64,000 nt of DNA from Immersiella caudata (GCA_030512335.1 JAULSU010000003.1:124001-188000), one strand, 5' to 3'. Positions 55,002 to 64,000 are shown, counted from the stretch's first letter. The notes: generated by a model from the sequence alone, not told the origin. A program made the numbers and translations.

Positions 55002-55269
55002 ATGGCAGTTGAGCAGAGATAACTTGAGTAGTTCAATCACGAGCTCTTTCATTTTCTTGTGTGCCCATGCAGCCTCAGCCCGTTTAGAGCAGTTCAGGAC
55101 ATGATTCATCCCTCCTCCACCTGGATTCAACGCATGGCTTGTACAGAGAGGAAACTCTCTGGGCATTCCTTGATCTCAAAATGCGAACTATCTTGACTTA
55201 GGCTGAATAATATATCACTATCAACTATATCTGGATTAATATTAGAGATAAATATAAAACCGTGTTTTT

Positions 55270-55957
55270 GTTAAATTCTAGCCTCTGAGAGCGCTAAAGA
55301 GGCCCTGTATTTACAGGGCCTGCCAGTGAGGAAGGCGCTGGGTACCCTGCACCCACTGGGTACCCTGCACCTGCAGCCACCCACTAGCCACAATGTGGCT
55401 TCGAACCTTCTGGAATCCAGAAGGCCTCAGGGCCTTCAGGGGGCCACAGAAGGCTCTGGAAGCCCACAGGCTTCCATAACCTTCTGAGGCCACATCAGTG
55501 ATTACAAGGCCTGTGGAGAGCCTCCACCATACTATTCTATTATTGTATTAGTAGTAGAAAGCTCTGGAATTTCCATTCCAGAGCTCCCACAGCCTATAAC
55601 TAGCCATCTCCTCTCTTGTAATTAGCTTTCCTTCAAGCAAGCAATCTACTTCCTTCAGTTGAGTACTACTCACTGAAGCAAGCAATTCACAAGCAATACA
55701 GTCGTTTATTACAGTGCAGAGTTCACTGAAACCTTCTGTTTTACAGCGCATAGTTCGCTGTAACTTGTCTTTTAGGCTCTGTAGTACAGGCCTTCGTTTG
55801 CTTCCTTCAGCACCTTAGTAAGCTCTGCTGTCGTACCTCACAGCGCTCCTCCGGAGCACTGTACTCGCATTTCTTCCCCTGACCGGAGCACTGTACTACA
55901 GGCTCCCACAGGCTCTCAGGCGCTGTAATACAGGCCTGTAGAGTGCTACAAAGCAAC
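55270..55957 (-). repeat. Palindrome-rich 0.69-kb repeat, copy A
   Basis: GC-rich island in AT-rich flanks, bounded by GTTAAATTCTAGCC and GCTACAAAGCAAC; the ends form a weak imperfect inverted repeat (GTT...TAGC). Full-length relatives lie at 58490-59698 (interrupted) and 59860-60550 (inverted). It is packed with short hairpins such as GGCCCTGTATTTACAGGGCC and CCTTCTGGAATCCAGAAGG. A 67-codon minus-strand ORF (55548-55751, MRCKTEGFSELCTVINDC start) is kept in copy C. No target-site duplication was seen and there is no known protein domain; class unassigned. Confidence 0.8.
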
Positions 55958-56063
55958 AATAATTATAAGGATACACCCTCTACCCTTTTAACTGTTAAAA
56001 AACTTATTAAAGCCCTTACCGATCTCTACCTAAAGTAAGTAACTATTAAAAGCTAAGTTAATA

Positions 56064-57575
56064 CGGAGGTGCCTTTCAAAAGTCTTGCGCAGTGCCAAGC
56101 CAGCCACACCCCTTTAATTGCATGCCGATCGCCATAATCATGCCACGTAATCTTACCCCTCAACCCCGCTTCCACACCACAACAAACACCAAGATTGCCA
56201 TCATCATGGCGCCGAATACTGAGATTTCTATGCGCGCGCTTGTTGTTACCCTCAAATCTCCTGTCGTTGGCTTTTCTTCAGCCGAAATCTTTATAAAAAC
56301 CGGGGTTTCTATCAGCTCCGTCAATCGTATCTATGCGAAGGCTATTGAGCGGGGGTTTGATCCAAATATACGGCCCTTAGTCATCAAGGACGAGTGGGTT
56401 GAAGATGCCCCTCGCTCTGGCCGTCCACGAAAACACACCCCTGAAAATGCCGAGAAAGTTATCGCCAAGGTTCGCAAAGATCGATATGGCCGTGAGAAAT
56501 CCTGTGCTGATCTGGCTGGTGAGCTCAGTGCCGAGGGCCTCGACATCTCAGCTATCACGATCTGGAGGATCCTCAAATCAGCAGGGTTCAACAAAACGAA
56601 GCCAACGAGGAAGCCTGGGTTAACGAAGAAGATGAAGGAGGAACGACTGAAGTGGTGTCTTAATCATAAAGATTGGACTTTAGAGGATTAGAAGTGTGTT
56701 ATTTAGTCTGATGAAACTTCTGTTGTATTACTTCACCGCCGGGGAGGATATCGTATTTAGAGGAAACCTGATGAGCGTTTTCTTAAAAGCTGTATTCGTG
56801 AACGATGGAAAGGATATTCGGAGTTTATGTTTTGGGGCTGTTTTTCGTACGATCAAAAGGGGCCTTGTCATTCCTGGCTTCCAGAAACGAAGGCTGAAAA
56901 GGAACAAGCTGAGAAGGATCTTGAGGAATGGAATAAAGAGCTGGAGCCAATATTGCGTAACGAGTGGGAGTTGAATACGTCAATGGGAAGGCTTGGCTTG
57001 GTTGCGAAACGAGGTACAAAACCACAATGGCGATGGAATAAAACAAACGGCAAACTCGTACAAGAGTCAAAAGGAGGTATCGACTGGTATCGCTATCAGA
57101 CTAAGATCCTTATACCAAAGCTTATTCCTTTCGCCAAAAGCTGTGGGCCAAATACGCTCGTTCAGGAGGATAAGGCTAGCGCACACGCTCATCGCGCTCA
57201 ACAGCGTATATACGATATTTCTCAGGTCTACCGCCTTCTTTGGCCAGGTAATTCCCCTGATCTTAATATGATAGAGCCTTGTTGGTTCTGGATGAAGAGA
57301 GAAACGACTAAAAAGGGAGCCCCAAAGAGCAGGGCTGAGGCCATTCGAGTATGGGAGCATTACTGGAACGAAAGGCTTACCCAGGAGCGTATTCAGGCCT
57401 GGGTTAAAAGGATTGTTAAGCATATACAACAGGTAATAAGGTGCGAAGGAGGTAACGAATATCGAGAAGGCAGGAAAAGAATAAGGAGCTAGGGGGCCAA
57501 GATGGCCAGGGGTTGTATGTAATTAAAGAGTGTGGCTGGCTTGGCATTGCGCAGAACTTTTGAAAGGCACCTCCG
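56064..57575 (+). mobile_element. Tc1/mariner-type DNA transposon, TA target site
   Basis: 1512-bp element flanked by TA dinucleotides at 56062-56063 and 57576-57577. Terminal inverted repeats of about 58 bp start CGGAGGTGCCTTTCAAAAG and end with the complement CTTTTGAAAGGCACCTCCG, with few mismatches. The interior is one transposase reading frame on the plus strand. Size, TA duplication, long TIRs and DD34E-type catalytic motifs place it in Tc1/mariner. It is inactive because of stops in the transposase. Confidence 0.93.
56206..57492 (+). pseudogene. Tc1/mariner transposase with three in-frame TAG codons
   Basis: The frame from ATG 56206 (MAPNTEISMRALVV; an earlier in-frame ATG is at 56121) to the stop at 57492 contains a helix-turn-helix region (SISSVNRIYAKAI, then SAITIWRILKSAG), a GRPRKHTPE hinge, and DDE motifs: SDET after 56706, VQEDKASAHAH, and PGNSPDLNMIEPCW. 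In-frame TAG codons stand at 56689, 56704 and 56758. The second precedes SDET, where TGG (Trp) is usual for this family. There are no frameshifts. TGG-to-TAG equals C-to-T at CpA on the opposite strand, as RIP produces. Confidence 0.9.
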
Positions 57576-57801
57576 TACTATCAAAGAAGAAAACATTAAA
57601 GTGAAAAAATCTTAATAAAAGCTTATTAAACTACTAACCCCCCTTAAATTTAAGGGTAACTTATTAGTATTTAACTTATAGCTTATCTTACTCTGTAATT
57701 ATATCACTTATAACCTTGTCCGCTTTAAAGATAAAAAGTTAAAAACCATTTTTATTAACGCCCTGTTTAACAGGGTGGTAACTAAGTGGTTTAAACCCTA
57801 C

Positions 57802-58287
57802 TGTGACGACCTGCGGGCCACCCTTGTGGCCGGAACGGGCCGACGTGTCCCCGCAGGCGCCACCGTATTAAACACAGTGTGGGGGAACCCCACACTGCCT
57901 GCTCTGGAAGCTCGGTGCGCTCTGTACAGAACATCGAGAGCCGACAGAGCACCTGCTCTGTCGCTCTGCCCTAAGGAGTACCGAGCAACAGAGCAGAGGT
58001 ACAAGTTACATCTCCATTAGTTAGTATAGATAGCCATCATCGTACCCACGATGGTGTGAGGAACCTTCTGTTCCTCACGCAAGTATTCGCTCGTCAATTG
58101 AACTACCTTCGATTGTGTCCTACTGCACCAACACTTGGAGTGTTGCTCTGTCTTATAGTGACATACGACCATCCTTGACCAGTGAACCCCCGTCTGTAAG
58201 GACTTGCCTCTGCACTACTCCTCTCTGCCCACCCATTCTATCTAACGACCCTGCCGACCGCCTGTCGACAGGCCAGAGGTCGTAACA
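57802..58287 (+). mobile_element. Solo LTR, family D copy 1
   Basis: 486 bp starting TGTGACGACCTGCGGG and ending GGTCGTAACA, so TG...CA termini with an 11-bp near-inverted repeat (TGTKACGACCT). A 5-bp target duplication CCTAC is at 57797-57801 and 58288-58292. No retrotransposon coding sequence adjoins it, so this is a solo LTR, probably of a Ty3-like element. Conserved outer blocks surround a copy-specific cassette (57867-57996) with the palindrome GTGTGGGGGAACCCCACAC. Confidence 0.85.
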
Positions 58288-58292
58288 CCTAC

Positions 58293-58489
58293 ACTAAATG
58301 GCTTTATAAGTATAATACCCTTAAAATAAATTAAATCTCTATTAAGGATATTAAAAAAAGCTAATATTACTAATAATATATAAGATTAGTCGGCTTATTT
58401 ACCCGTTTCGGTAACTTTACCACTACTATTACTACTAAATTCGGAGAATTAAACACTAAACGACCTTTTAAACAGAGGTTATTAGAATT
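58293..58489. other. AT-rich spacer
   Basis: Very AT-rich, no ORF; typical of decayed repeat DNA. Confidence 0.7.
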
Positions 58490-58780
58490 GTTAAATTCTA
58501 GCCTCTGAGAGCGCTAAAGAGGCCCTGTATTTACAGGGCCTGCCAGTGAGAAAGGCACTAGGTGCCCTGCACCCACTGGGTACCCTGCACCTGCAGCCAC
58601 CACCCACTAGCCACAATGTGGCTTGGAACCTTCTGGAATCCAGAAGGTTTCAGGGCCTTCAGGGGGCCACAGAAGGCTCTGGAAGCCCACAGGCTTCCAC
58701 AACCTTCTGAGGCCACATCAGTGATTACGAGGCCTGTGGAGAGCCTCCACCATACTATTCTATTATTGTATTAGTAGTAG

Positions 58781-59293
58781 TGAACAGGTGCGGTGATGCA
58801 CCATAAGACTCAGGGCACAAAAGAATAGAACCACCCCCAAGAACGCCGATGGCGGCCAGTATGGCCGCCAGTAAAGTAGCTCCCTCTCCGATCGAAGGAG
58901 CACGTGTGGAACCGACGTGTGAAAACGAGGACTGACCTGGAGGGAGGCACATAACTGAGTAGGGACAACCGAGTAGGGATAACCGAGTAGGGACAACCGA
59001 GTAGGGACAACCGAGTAGGGATAACCGAGTAGGGACAACCGAGTAGGGACAACCAAGTAGGGACAACCGAATAGGGACAACTAAGTAGGGACAACTCGTG
59101 GTGAAATCGCCGATGGTCCCCTTCTTCTTCTTCGTTCGCCTCTTCCTGGAGAAGAAACGCGGTTCGAAGAACCGCGCGGCGCGGCCTTGACGGCGCGCGC
59201 CAAAACTTCGCTAATTACAAAATGGTTACAGCGATATGCACAAAAAACACCCAAAAGAACCACAAGGGGCGATCGGAACGATCGCCCCGAGTC
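58781..59293. mobile_element. Solo-LTR- or SINE-like element E, copy 1
   Basis: Starts TGAACAGGTGCGG and ends CCCCGAGTC(A). Target duplication AGTAG at 58776-58780 and 59294-59298; if the final A is part of the element, termini are TGA...TCA with a 4-bp duplication. Near the 3' end is a perfect hairpin GGGGCGATCG...CGATCGCCCC. GGTTCGAAGAACC resembles a pol III B box. A second copy lies at 60567-61077. No coding capacity beyond frames created by its tandem repeat. Confidence 0.8.
58955..59094. repeat. 14-bp minisatellite inside element E, about 10 units
   Basis: About ten units of GTAGGGACAACCGA with C/T and G/A variants. The second copy of the element has about four units (60744-60800). All three minus-strand frames are open through it because the array has few stops; this is not evidence of a gene. 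Confidence 0.9.
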
Positions 59294-59859
59294 AGTAGAA
59301 AGCTCTGGAATGGAAATTCCAGAGCTCCCACAGCTTATAACTAGCCATCTCCTCTCCTGTAATTAGCTTTCCTCTAAAGCAAGCAATCTACTTCCTTCAG
59401 TTGAGTACTACTCACTGAAGCAAGCAATTCACAAGCAATACAGTTGTCATTACAGTGCAGAGTTCACTGAAACCTTCTGTTTTACAGCGCATAGTCCGCT
59501 GTAACTTGTCTTTTAGGCTCTGTAGTACAGGCCTTCGTTTGCTTCCTTCAGCACCTTAGTAAGCTCTGCTGTCGTACCTCACAGCGCTCCTCCGGAGCAC
59601 TGTACTCGCATTTCTTCCCCTGACCGGAGCACTGTACTACAGGCTCCCACAGGCTCTCAGGCGCTGTAATACAGGCCTGTAGAGTGCTACAAAGCAACAC
59701 CTTTTAAATAAATAAGGATATTATTAAAGTAAATAAATATAAACTTATTAATAAAGGGGTAAAAGACGTAGTTGATTATATTTTAATATAATACCAGGGT
59801 GTTAATAAACTTAAAAGGTATTACATAGTACTTATAATAACTTTAGTGGGTTTAAAACT

Positions 59860-60550
59860 GTTGCTTTGTAGCACTCTACAGGCCTGTATTACAGCGCCTG
59901 AGAGCCTGTGGGAGCCTGTAGTACAGTGCTCCGGTCAGGGGAAGAAATGCGAGTACAGTGCTCCGGAGGAGCGCTGTGAGGTACGACAGCAGAGCTTACT
60001 AAGGTGCTGAAGGAAGCAAACGAAGGCCTGTACTACAGAGCCTAAAAGACAAGTTACAGCGAACTATGCGCTGTAAAACAGAAGGTTTCAGTGAACTCTG
60101 CACTGTAATAAACGACTGTATTACTTATGAATTACTTGCTTCAGTAAGTAGTACTCAACTAAAGGAAGTAGATTGCTTGCTTGAAGGAAAGCTAATTACA
60201 AGAGAGGAGATAGCTAGTTATAGGCTGTGGGAGCTCTGGAATGGAAATTCCAGAGCTTTCTACTACTAATACAATAATAGAATAGTATGGTGGAGGCTCT
60301 CCACAGGCCTCGTAATCACTGATGTGGCCTCAGAAGGTTGTGGAAGCCTGTGGGCTTCCAGAGCCTTCTGTGGCCCCCTGAAGGCCCTGAGGCCTTCTGG
60401 ATTCCAGAAGGTTCGAAGCCACATTGTGGCTAGTGGGTGGTGGCTGCAGGTGCAGGGTACCCAGTGGGTGCAGTGTACCCAGCGCCTTCCTCACTGGCAG
60501 GCCCTGTAAATACAGGGCCTCTTTAGCGCTCTCAGAGGCTAGAATTTAAC
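59860..60550 (+). repeat. Palindrome-rich repeat, copy C (inverted)
   Basis: Reverse complement of copies A and B, uninterrupted, 691 bp, from GTTGCTTTGTAGC to GAATTTAAC. With copy B it forms a long inverted repeat separated by a 161-bp AT-rich spacer. The 67-codon ORF is kept at 60066-60269 with few amino-acid changes from copy A. Confidence 0.88.
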
Positions 60551-60566
60551 AATATTGTTATAATAT

Positions 60567-61077
60567 TGAACAGGTGCGGTGATGCACCATAAGACTCAGG
60601 GCACAAAAGAATAGAACCACCCCCAAGAACGCCGATGGCGGCCAGTATGGCCGCCAGTAAAGTAGCTCCTTCTCCGATCGAAGGAGCACGCGTGGGACTG
60701 ACGTGTGAAAACGAGGACTGACCTGGAAGGGAGGCACATAACCGAGTAGGGACAACCAAGTAGGAACAACCAAGTAGGGACAACCGAGTAGGGACAACTA
60801 AGAAAAGGGACCGGGGACTACTACTTCTTCCTCCGATCGAAGGGAGGAGAGGTCACTCAAGCCATTCGCGGGTGCAACTCGTGGTGAAATCGCCGATGTC
60901 GTCCTTTTTCTCCTTTTGTTCGCCTGCCTGGCGAAGAAACACGGTTCGAAGAACCACGCAGCGCGGCCTTGACGGCGCGCGCCAAAACTTCGCTAATTAC
61001 AAAATGGTTACAGCGATATGCACAAAAAAAACACCCAAAAGAACCACAAGGGGCGATCGGAACGATCGCCCCGAGTC
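60567..61077. mobile_element. Solo-LTR- or SINE-like element E, copy 2
   Basis: 511 bp, same ends and orientation as copy 1, with its own target duplication AATAT (60562-60566 and 61078-61082). It has fewer 14-bp units but about 70 bp that copy 1 lacks after the array (about 60805-60880). Confidence 0.82.
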
Positions 61078-61147
61078 AATATAAAGTAAAACTTTAAGTG
61101 TTAATACAGTAAGATATAATTAAAGTTAGTTTAATTAATAAGCAAAT

Positions 61148-62112
61148 TGTTACGACCTCTACCTGTCGACAATCGGTCGGCAGGGTCACTAGGGATACAA
61201 GATAGGGAGGAGAGGAGTAATACAGAGGCAAGTCCTTACAGACAGGGGTTCACTGGTTAATGGTGGTTATATATCACTATAATGTAAAGTAACTGTGACA
61301 ACCTGCGGGTCATCCTTGTAGGCCGGAACGGACCGACGTGTCCCCGCAGGCGCCACCGTACGCAACACAGTAGAGCATCTTACGCGCACTGTGTGATCAC
61401 TCTGCTCAACGCTAAATAGAATGATCACGTTGAGCACTGATCAACTTGATCAACGCTAAGGAGAGTGATCAGAGTGATCAAGGTACAAGTTACATCCCCA
61501 TTAGTTAGTATAGATAGCTATCATCACACCCACGATGGTGTGAGGAACCTTCTGTTCCTCACGCAAGTATTCGCTCGTCAATTGAACCAACTTCAATTGT
61601 GTCCTACTGCATCAACACTTGGAGTGTTGCTCTGTCTTATAGTGACATACGGCCCATTGACCAGTGAACCCCCGTCTGTAAGGACTTGCCTCTGCATTAC
61701 TCCTCTCTACCCACCCATCCTATCTAGCGACCCTGCCGACCGTCTGTCGACAGGCAAAGGTCGTAACAGTAACACTTTAAGTGTTAGTACAGTAGGACAT
61801 AATCGAAGTTAGTTCAATTAACAAGCGAATACTTACGTAAGGAACAGAAGGTTCCTCACACCACCATAGGTACGATGATAACTATCTATACTAACTGATA
61901 AGGGTGTAACTTGTACCGTGATCTGTTGCTCGGTGCCCCTCTGGACAGAGCAACAGAGCAAGTGCTCTGTTGACTTTCAGTGCTCTGTCCAAAGCGTGCC
62001 AAGACTCCAGAGCGAACAGTGCGGGGCCCGCCCACACTGTTCTTGGCACGGTGGCGCCTGCGGGGACACGTCGGCCCGTACCGGCCACAAGGGTGGCCCG
62101 CAGGTCGTCACA
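61148..62112 (-). mobile_element. Solo LTR, family D copy 3, itself interrupted
   Basis: Begins TGTTACGACCTC and ends GGTCGTCACA, so it is in reverse orientation. Target duplication CAAAT at 61143-61147 and 62113-62117. Interrupted at GTAAC by copy 2 (61294-61768). The cassette at 61918-62047 is a diverged relative of the copy 1 cassette. Confidence 0.85.
61294..61768 (+). mobile_element. Solo LTR, family D copy 2, nested
   Basis: 475 bp, TGTGACAACC to GGTCGTAACA, with target duplication GTAAC at 61289-61293 and 61769-61773. Its cassette (61359-61480) is built from TGATCA and GTTGAGC-type palindromes, unlike the others. Confidence 0.87.
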
Positions 62113-62414
62113 CAAATATTTACGTGAGGAATAAAAAGTTCCTTACATTATTATAAGTACAATAATAACTATTTATACTAATTAGTAATATTATAACTTA
62201 TACTGTTCTTTATACCCTCTTAGGGCGGTGGTGACAGAGGTAATAGATCACAGAGGTGTTACCTCTGTAACCCCCTGGGCCTCTGTACACAGAGTTGCTA
62301 AGACTAGCAGAGGCCACTGTGTTACCGCACAGTGCTTTTCCTAATACTCACTGTGGCGTCTGCGGGGACATGTCAGTCCGTCCCGGCCACAAGGGTGGCC
62401 TGCAGGTCGTCACA

Positions 62415-62637
62415 AATAAGTGATTTATTTAAAGAAAATAAATCCTAGGGTTTATTATAGGATTTACTAGTAACTGAAAATGTCTACCTTTAAAGTTAAA
62501 TAAAGCTATAATAAAAAATATAAGAAAATACATAGCTGTACATCCTTAGTAAGCTACTAATATCATATTTTATGTATATTTTGGTTTTTGGTTAGTAATT
62601 TCGCTTAATTAATTACACGACCCTACTTTTCAGGGTT
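62415..62637. other. AT-rich spacer
   Basis: About 220 bp of AT-rich sequence at the right edge of the repeat island; no feature. Confidence 0.6.
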
Positions 62638-62928
62638 ATGTATGCGCATGGTGTTCCAAAAGCGGGGTGTTCCAAAAGCTCCCCACCTGACTTAGGCCTG
62701 AAGAAGTTTATATCAATCCTCGCTGGCTTGGTGGTGAGCACCATCATCCTTGCAGCTCTCCTGCGGCTCATCATCAAGGGCATCAAGGCTGTTTGGGAGC
62801 CCATAAACCAGCTCCTTGAACACATCTGGTATGGGCTAAGACATTTATTTCTCCCTGTTGTTCGTCGTGTTCGAGGCAAAGACAAGGGGCGAAAGGCGTT
62901 GGATCCTGAAGTTGCCGCGACGAAGTGA
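62638..62928 (+). CDS. Small single-TM hypothetical protein
   Basis: 96-codon ORF from ATG 62638. It contains one strong TM segment (about 24-46, FISILAGLVVSTIILAALL) and a basic tail (VRRVRGKDKGRK). The repeated GTGTTCCAAAAGC near its start resembles ends of fungal Tc1-type elements, so part of this ORF may derive from a transposon end. No family recognised. Confidence 0.3.
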   Translation: MYAHGVPKAGCSKSSPPDLGLKKFISILAGLVVSTIILAALLRLIIKGIKAVWEPINQLLEHIWYGLRHLFLPVVRRVRGKDKGRKALDPEVAATK

Positions 62929-63131
62929 GTACTACTGGTAATATACCTGCACGAGATTGTGATGGAAGTAGATGGTTGTGGCTATGGAGAGTGTTCAACT
63001 TTGTCGGCGATGGAATCTAAAGGACTGAAAAAGGCATCAGTTCTCGGGGGATAGGGCTGCCATGAAATATAGAAGCATTCGACTGCCTTATACTCGGTCA
63101 AGACTCTGGATCTTATTCACGTAATGTCTTC

Positions 63132-63793
63132 TCACAGCCAAGTCCCAAAGAACCTTGCCGCCTGCCAAAACGCCTCATTCATCGCCCACTTATCCTCCTT
63201 GCGCTCCGGATACCCCCGAACCGCAAATCCATGCGCCACCCCGCTGTACAGCGCAATGCTCCACACCTCCCCCTTCTTCTTCAATATCTCCTCCGTCTGC
63301 CTCCGTAACTCAACCGTAAAAATCAAATCACGCTCCCCCGCCGCCGCAATGCTCAGCGCGCCCCGGCTCTTCCACAGTTCCTCACTCACATAGGTCGGAT
63401 GCGCCCCGAAGCCCACATCGATCTTCCCCTTACCCTCATCCAAGAACCGCACAAGATACTTCACGCCAACGCAGTATCCTACCGCTCCCAACGCTCTACC
63501 CCTTTTTCCCCTCGAAGATATTCAATCCCCGCCTGCACGATAGGACCAATCTGAGGAATTCCGTGCGGAGACTTGCCACCCGTGCCGCGCGTCACCCAGT
63601 CCTGCGTGATATCGTCGGTAGGACTCAAAATCGCAAAAGCCTTGTGCAGGGGGAAGGGATCGCCCGAGAGGATGTCGAGGGGGAGGGTGAGATAGCCTGC
63701 GCGAGCTGTGTAGGTTCATTATCTCATGGATGCGGGCCGTTCCAGGCTAACACCTGGTGAAGCTTAAACTACCTTTGTCACAAATGTCAAGCC
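63132..63793 (-). pseudogene. Dienelactone hydrolase family gene, frameshifted and lacking its 5' end
   Basis: Alpha/beta hydrolase of the DLH type. Visible pieces: a 21-bp exon (63793-63773), a 67-bp intron, then ARAGYLTLPLDILSGDPFP from 63705, IVQAGIEYLRGEKG, and in another frame GAVGYCVGVKYLVRF (nucleophile Cys), the Asp in AAGERDLIF and the His in SGVAHGFAVRG, ending at 63132. The shift occurs at about 63490 within GTAGAGCGTTGGG. One missing base would restore the family pattern, and no intron fits. The first 50 or so residues of a normal DLH are not found between 63793 and the window end, where the sequence is G/C-homopolymeric; they may lie beyond 64000 or be lost. Confidence 0.72.
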
Positions 63794-64000
63794 CTAGGGG
63801 GGAAGGGGGGGTGGGGGGGCCGGCCCCGCTTCCCGAAGGTTGGGAGCCTTAGCTGCGGCCAAGGTCGCATCCGTGCCACTAGTCCCGTGACATTAATTCC
63901 TCCAAACACATGGAGCCGAAAATATCCATTTTACGGCAACAAGCGTACTGTACAGTAGGGCATTTCTGGTGGTCAGCGAAGTTTCGCTGGAGGGCAGCAA
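63794..64000. other. Window edge with G-rich tract
   Basis: 63797-63830 is a run of G clusters with a GGCCGGCCCC core, able to form quadruplexes and, on the minus strand, a polypyrimidine tract before the DLH exon. The rest is featureless. Confidence 0.6.

Larger units (their letters stand above)
58490..59698 (-). repeat. Palindrome-rich repeat, copy B, split by an inserted element
   Basis: Segments 58490-58780 and 59299-59698 together equal copy A almost base for base. The break falls in ATTAGTAGTAG, where a 513-bp element has inserted with an AGTAG duplication. Same orientation as copy A and inverted relative to copy C. Confidence 0.88.
61083..62414 (-). mobile_element. Oldest family-D LTR remnant, host of nested copies
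   Basis: AT-shifted family-D sequence is split into 61083-61147 and 62118-62414 (ending GGTCGTCACA at 62414) by the insertion of the LTR at 61148-62112. Its left part is interrupted by element E copy 2 and its true end is not traceable. C-to-T and G-to-A decay is heavy in the outer part (GAACAGAAGG relatives read AATAAAAAG). Confidence 0.65.

Noticed and set aside
54567..55166. 199-codon minus-strand frame over the HXXHC gene
   Set aside because: Shadow of the plus-strand gene, whose paired HXXHC motifs and TM segment are better evidence.
58755..59094. Open frames translating to repeated SLLGCPYSVVPTR-type peptides
   Set aside because: All three frames are open because of the 14-bp tandem array in a mobile element; no start context, no conserved protein.
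58955..59094. CRISPR-like direct repeats
   Set aside because: Units are 14 bp and contiguous without spacers; this is a minisatellite in a eukaryotic genome.

Overview
The window looks like nuclear DNA of a filamentous ascomycete, most likely a Sordariomycete and possibly Sordariales. Evidence is seen directly: genes split by short GT-AG introns (about 50-80 bp, one of 317 bp in the ribosomal protein gene), no operons, a dynactin subunit, an eS7 ribosomal protein, a fungal calpain and several fungus-only families. Exon junctions were worked out by hand. Where all exons are listed, the coding length is divisible by three.

Layout. 1-2.9 kb: 3'-incomplete calpain-like protease, then about 4.2 kb without a supportable gene. 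7.1-16.1 kb: a glutamine amidotransferase, a frameshifted F-box/LRR-like gene, a protein kinase fused to a C-terminal vWA domain, and a CorA-like two-TM protein. 16.8-33.9 kb: an accessory, HET/NLR-like neighbourhood of small membrane and secreted proteins, large broken genes of fungal recognition-type families, a seven-module cysteine-rich secreted protein and a Thr/Ser-rich secreted protein. 34.4-47.4 kb: a conserved housekeeping block (zinc alcohol dehydrogenase, DUF7704-like membrane protein, RPS7, dynactin p62, DUF8004-like protein, polytopic membrane protein). 48.6-55 kb: accessory genes, partly broken (secreted protein, 2OG prolyl hydroxylase, M3 oligopeptidase, HXXHC protein). 55.2-62.6 kb: an AT-rich repeat island with a dead Tc1/mariner element, nested solo LTRs and a palindrome-rich repeat family. 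63.1-63.8 kb: a frameshifted, 5'-incomplete dienelactone hydrolase.

Main themes. (1) Decay consistent with RIP (repeat-induced point mutation). The Tc1 transposase has three TAG codons where TGG is expected. Three host genes have one in-frame stop explainable by a single C-to-T change. Two partial duplicates differ mostly by C/T and G/A transitions. (2) A mosaic gene at 25.2-25.7 kb carries, in its predicted second exon, pieces of the kinase-vWA gene and of the decayed secreted-protein gene. (3) Solo LTRs of one family share their ends and outer segments but carry different palindrome-rich central cassettes.

Housekeeping genes read cleanly, so the breaks in accessory genes are probably biological. 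Single-base assembly errors cannot be excluded for the one-break cases. Family names come from recognised motifs and recalled family patterns, not from a database search.
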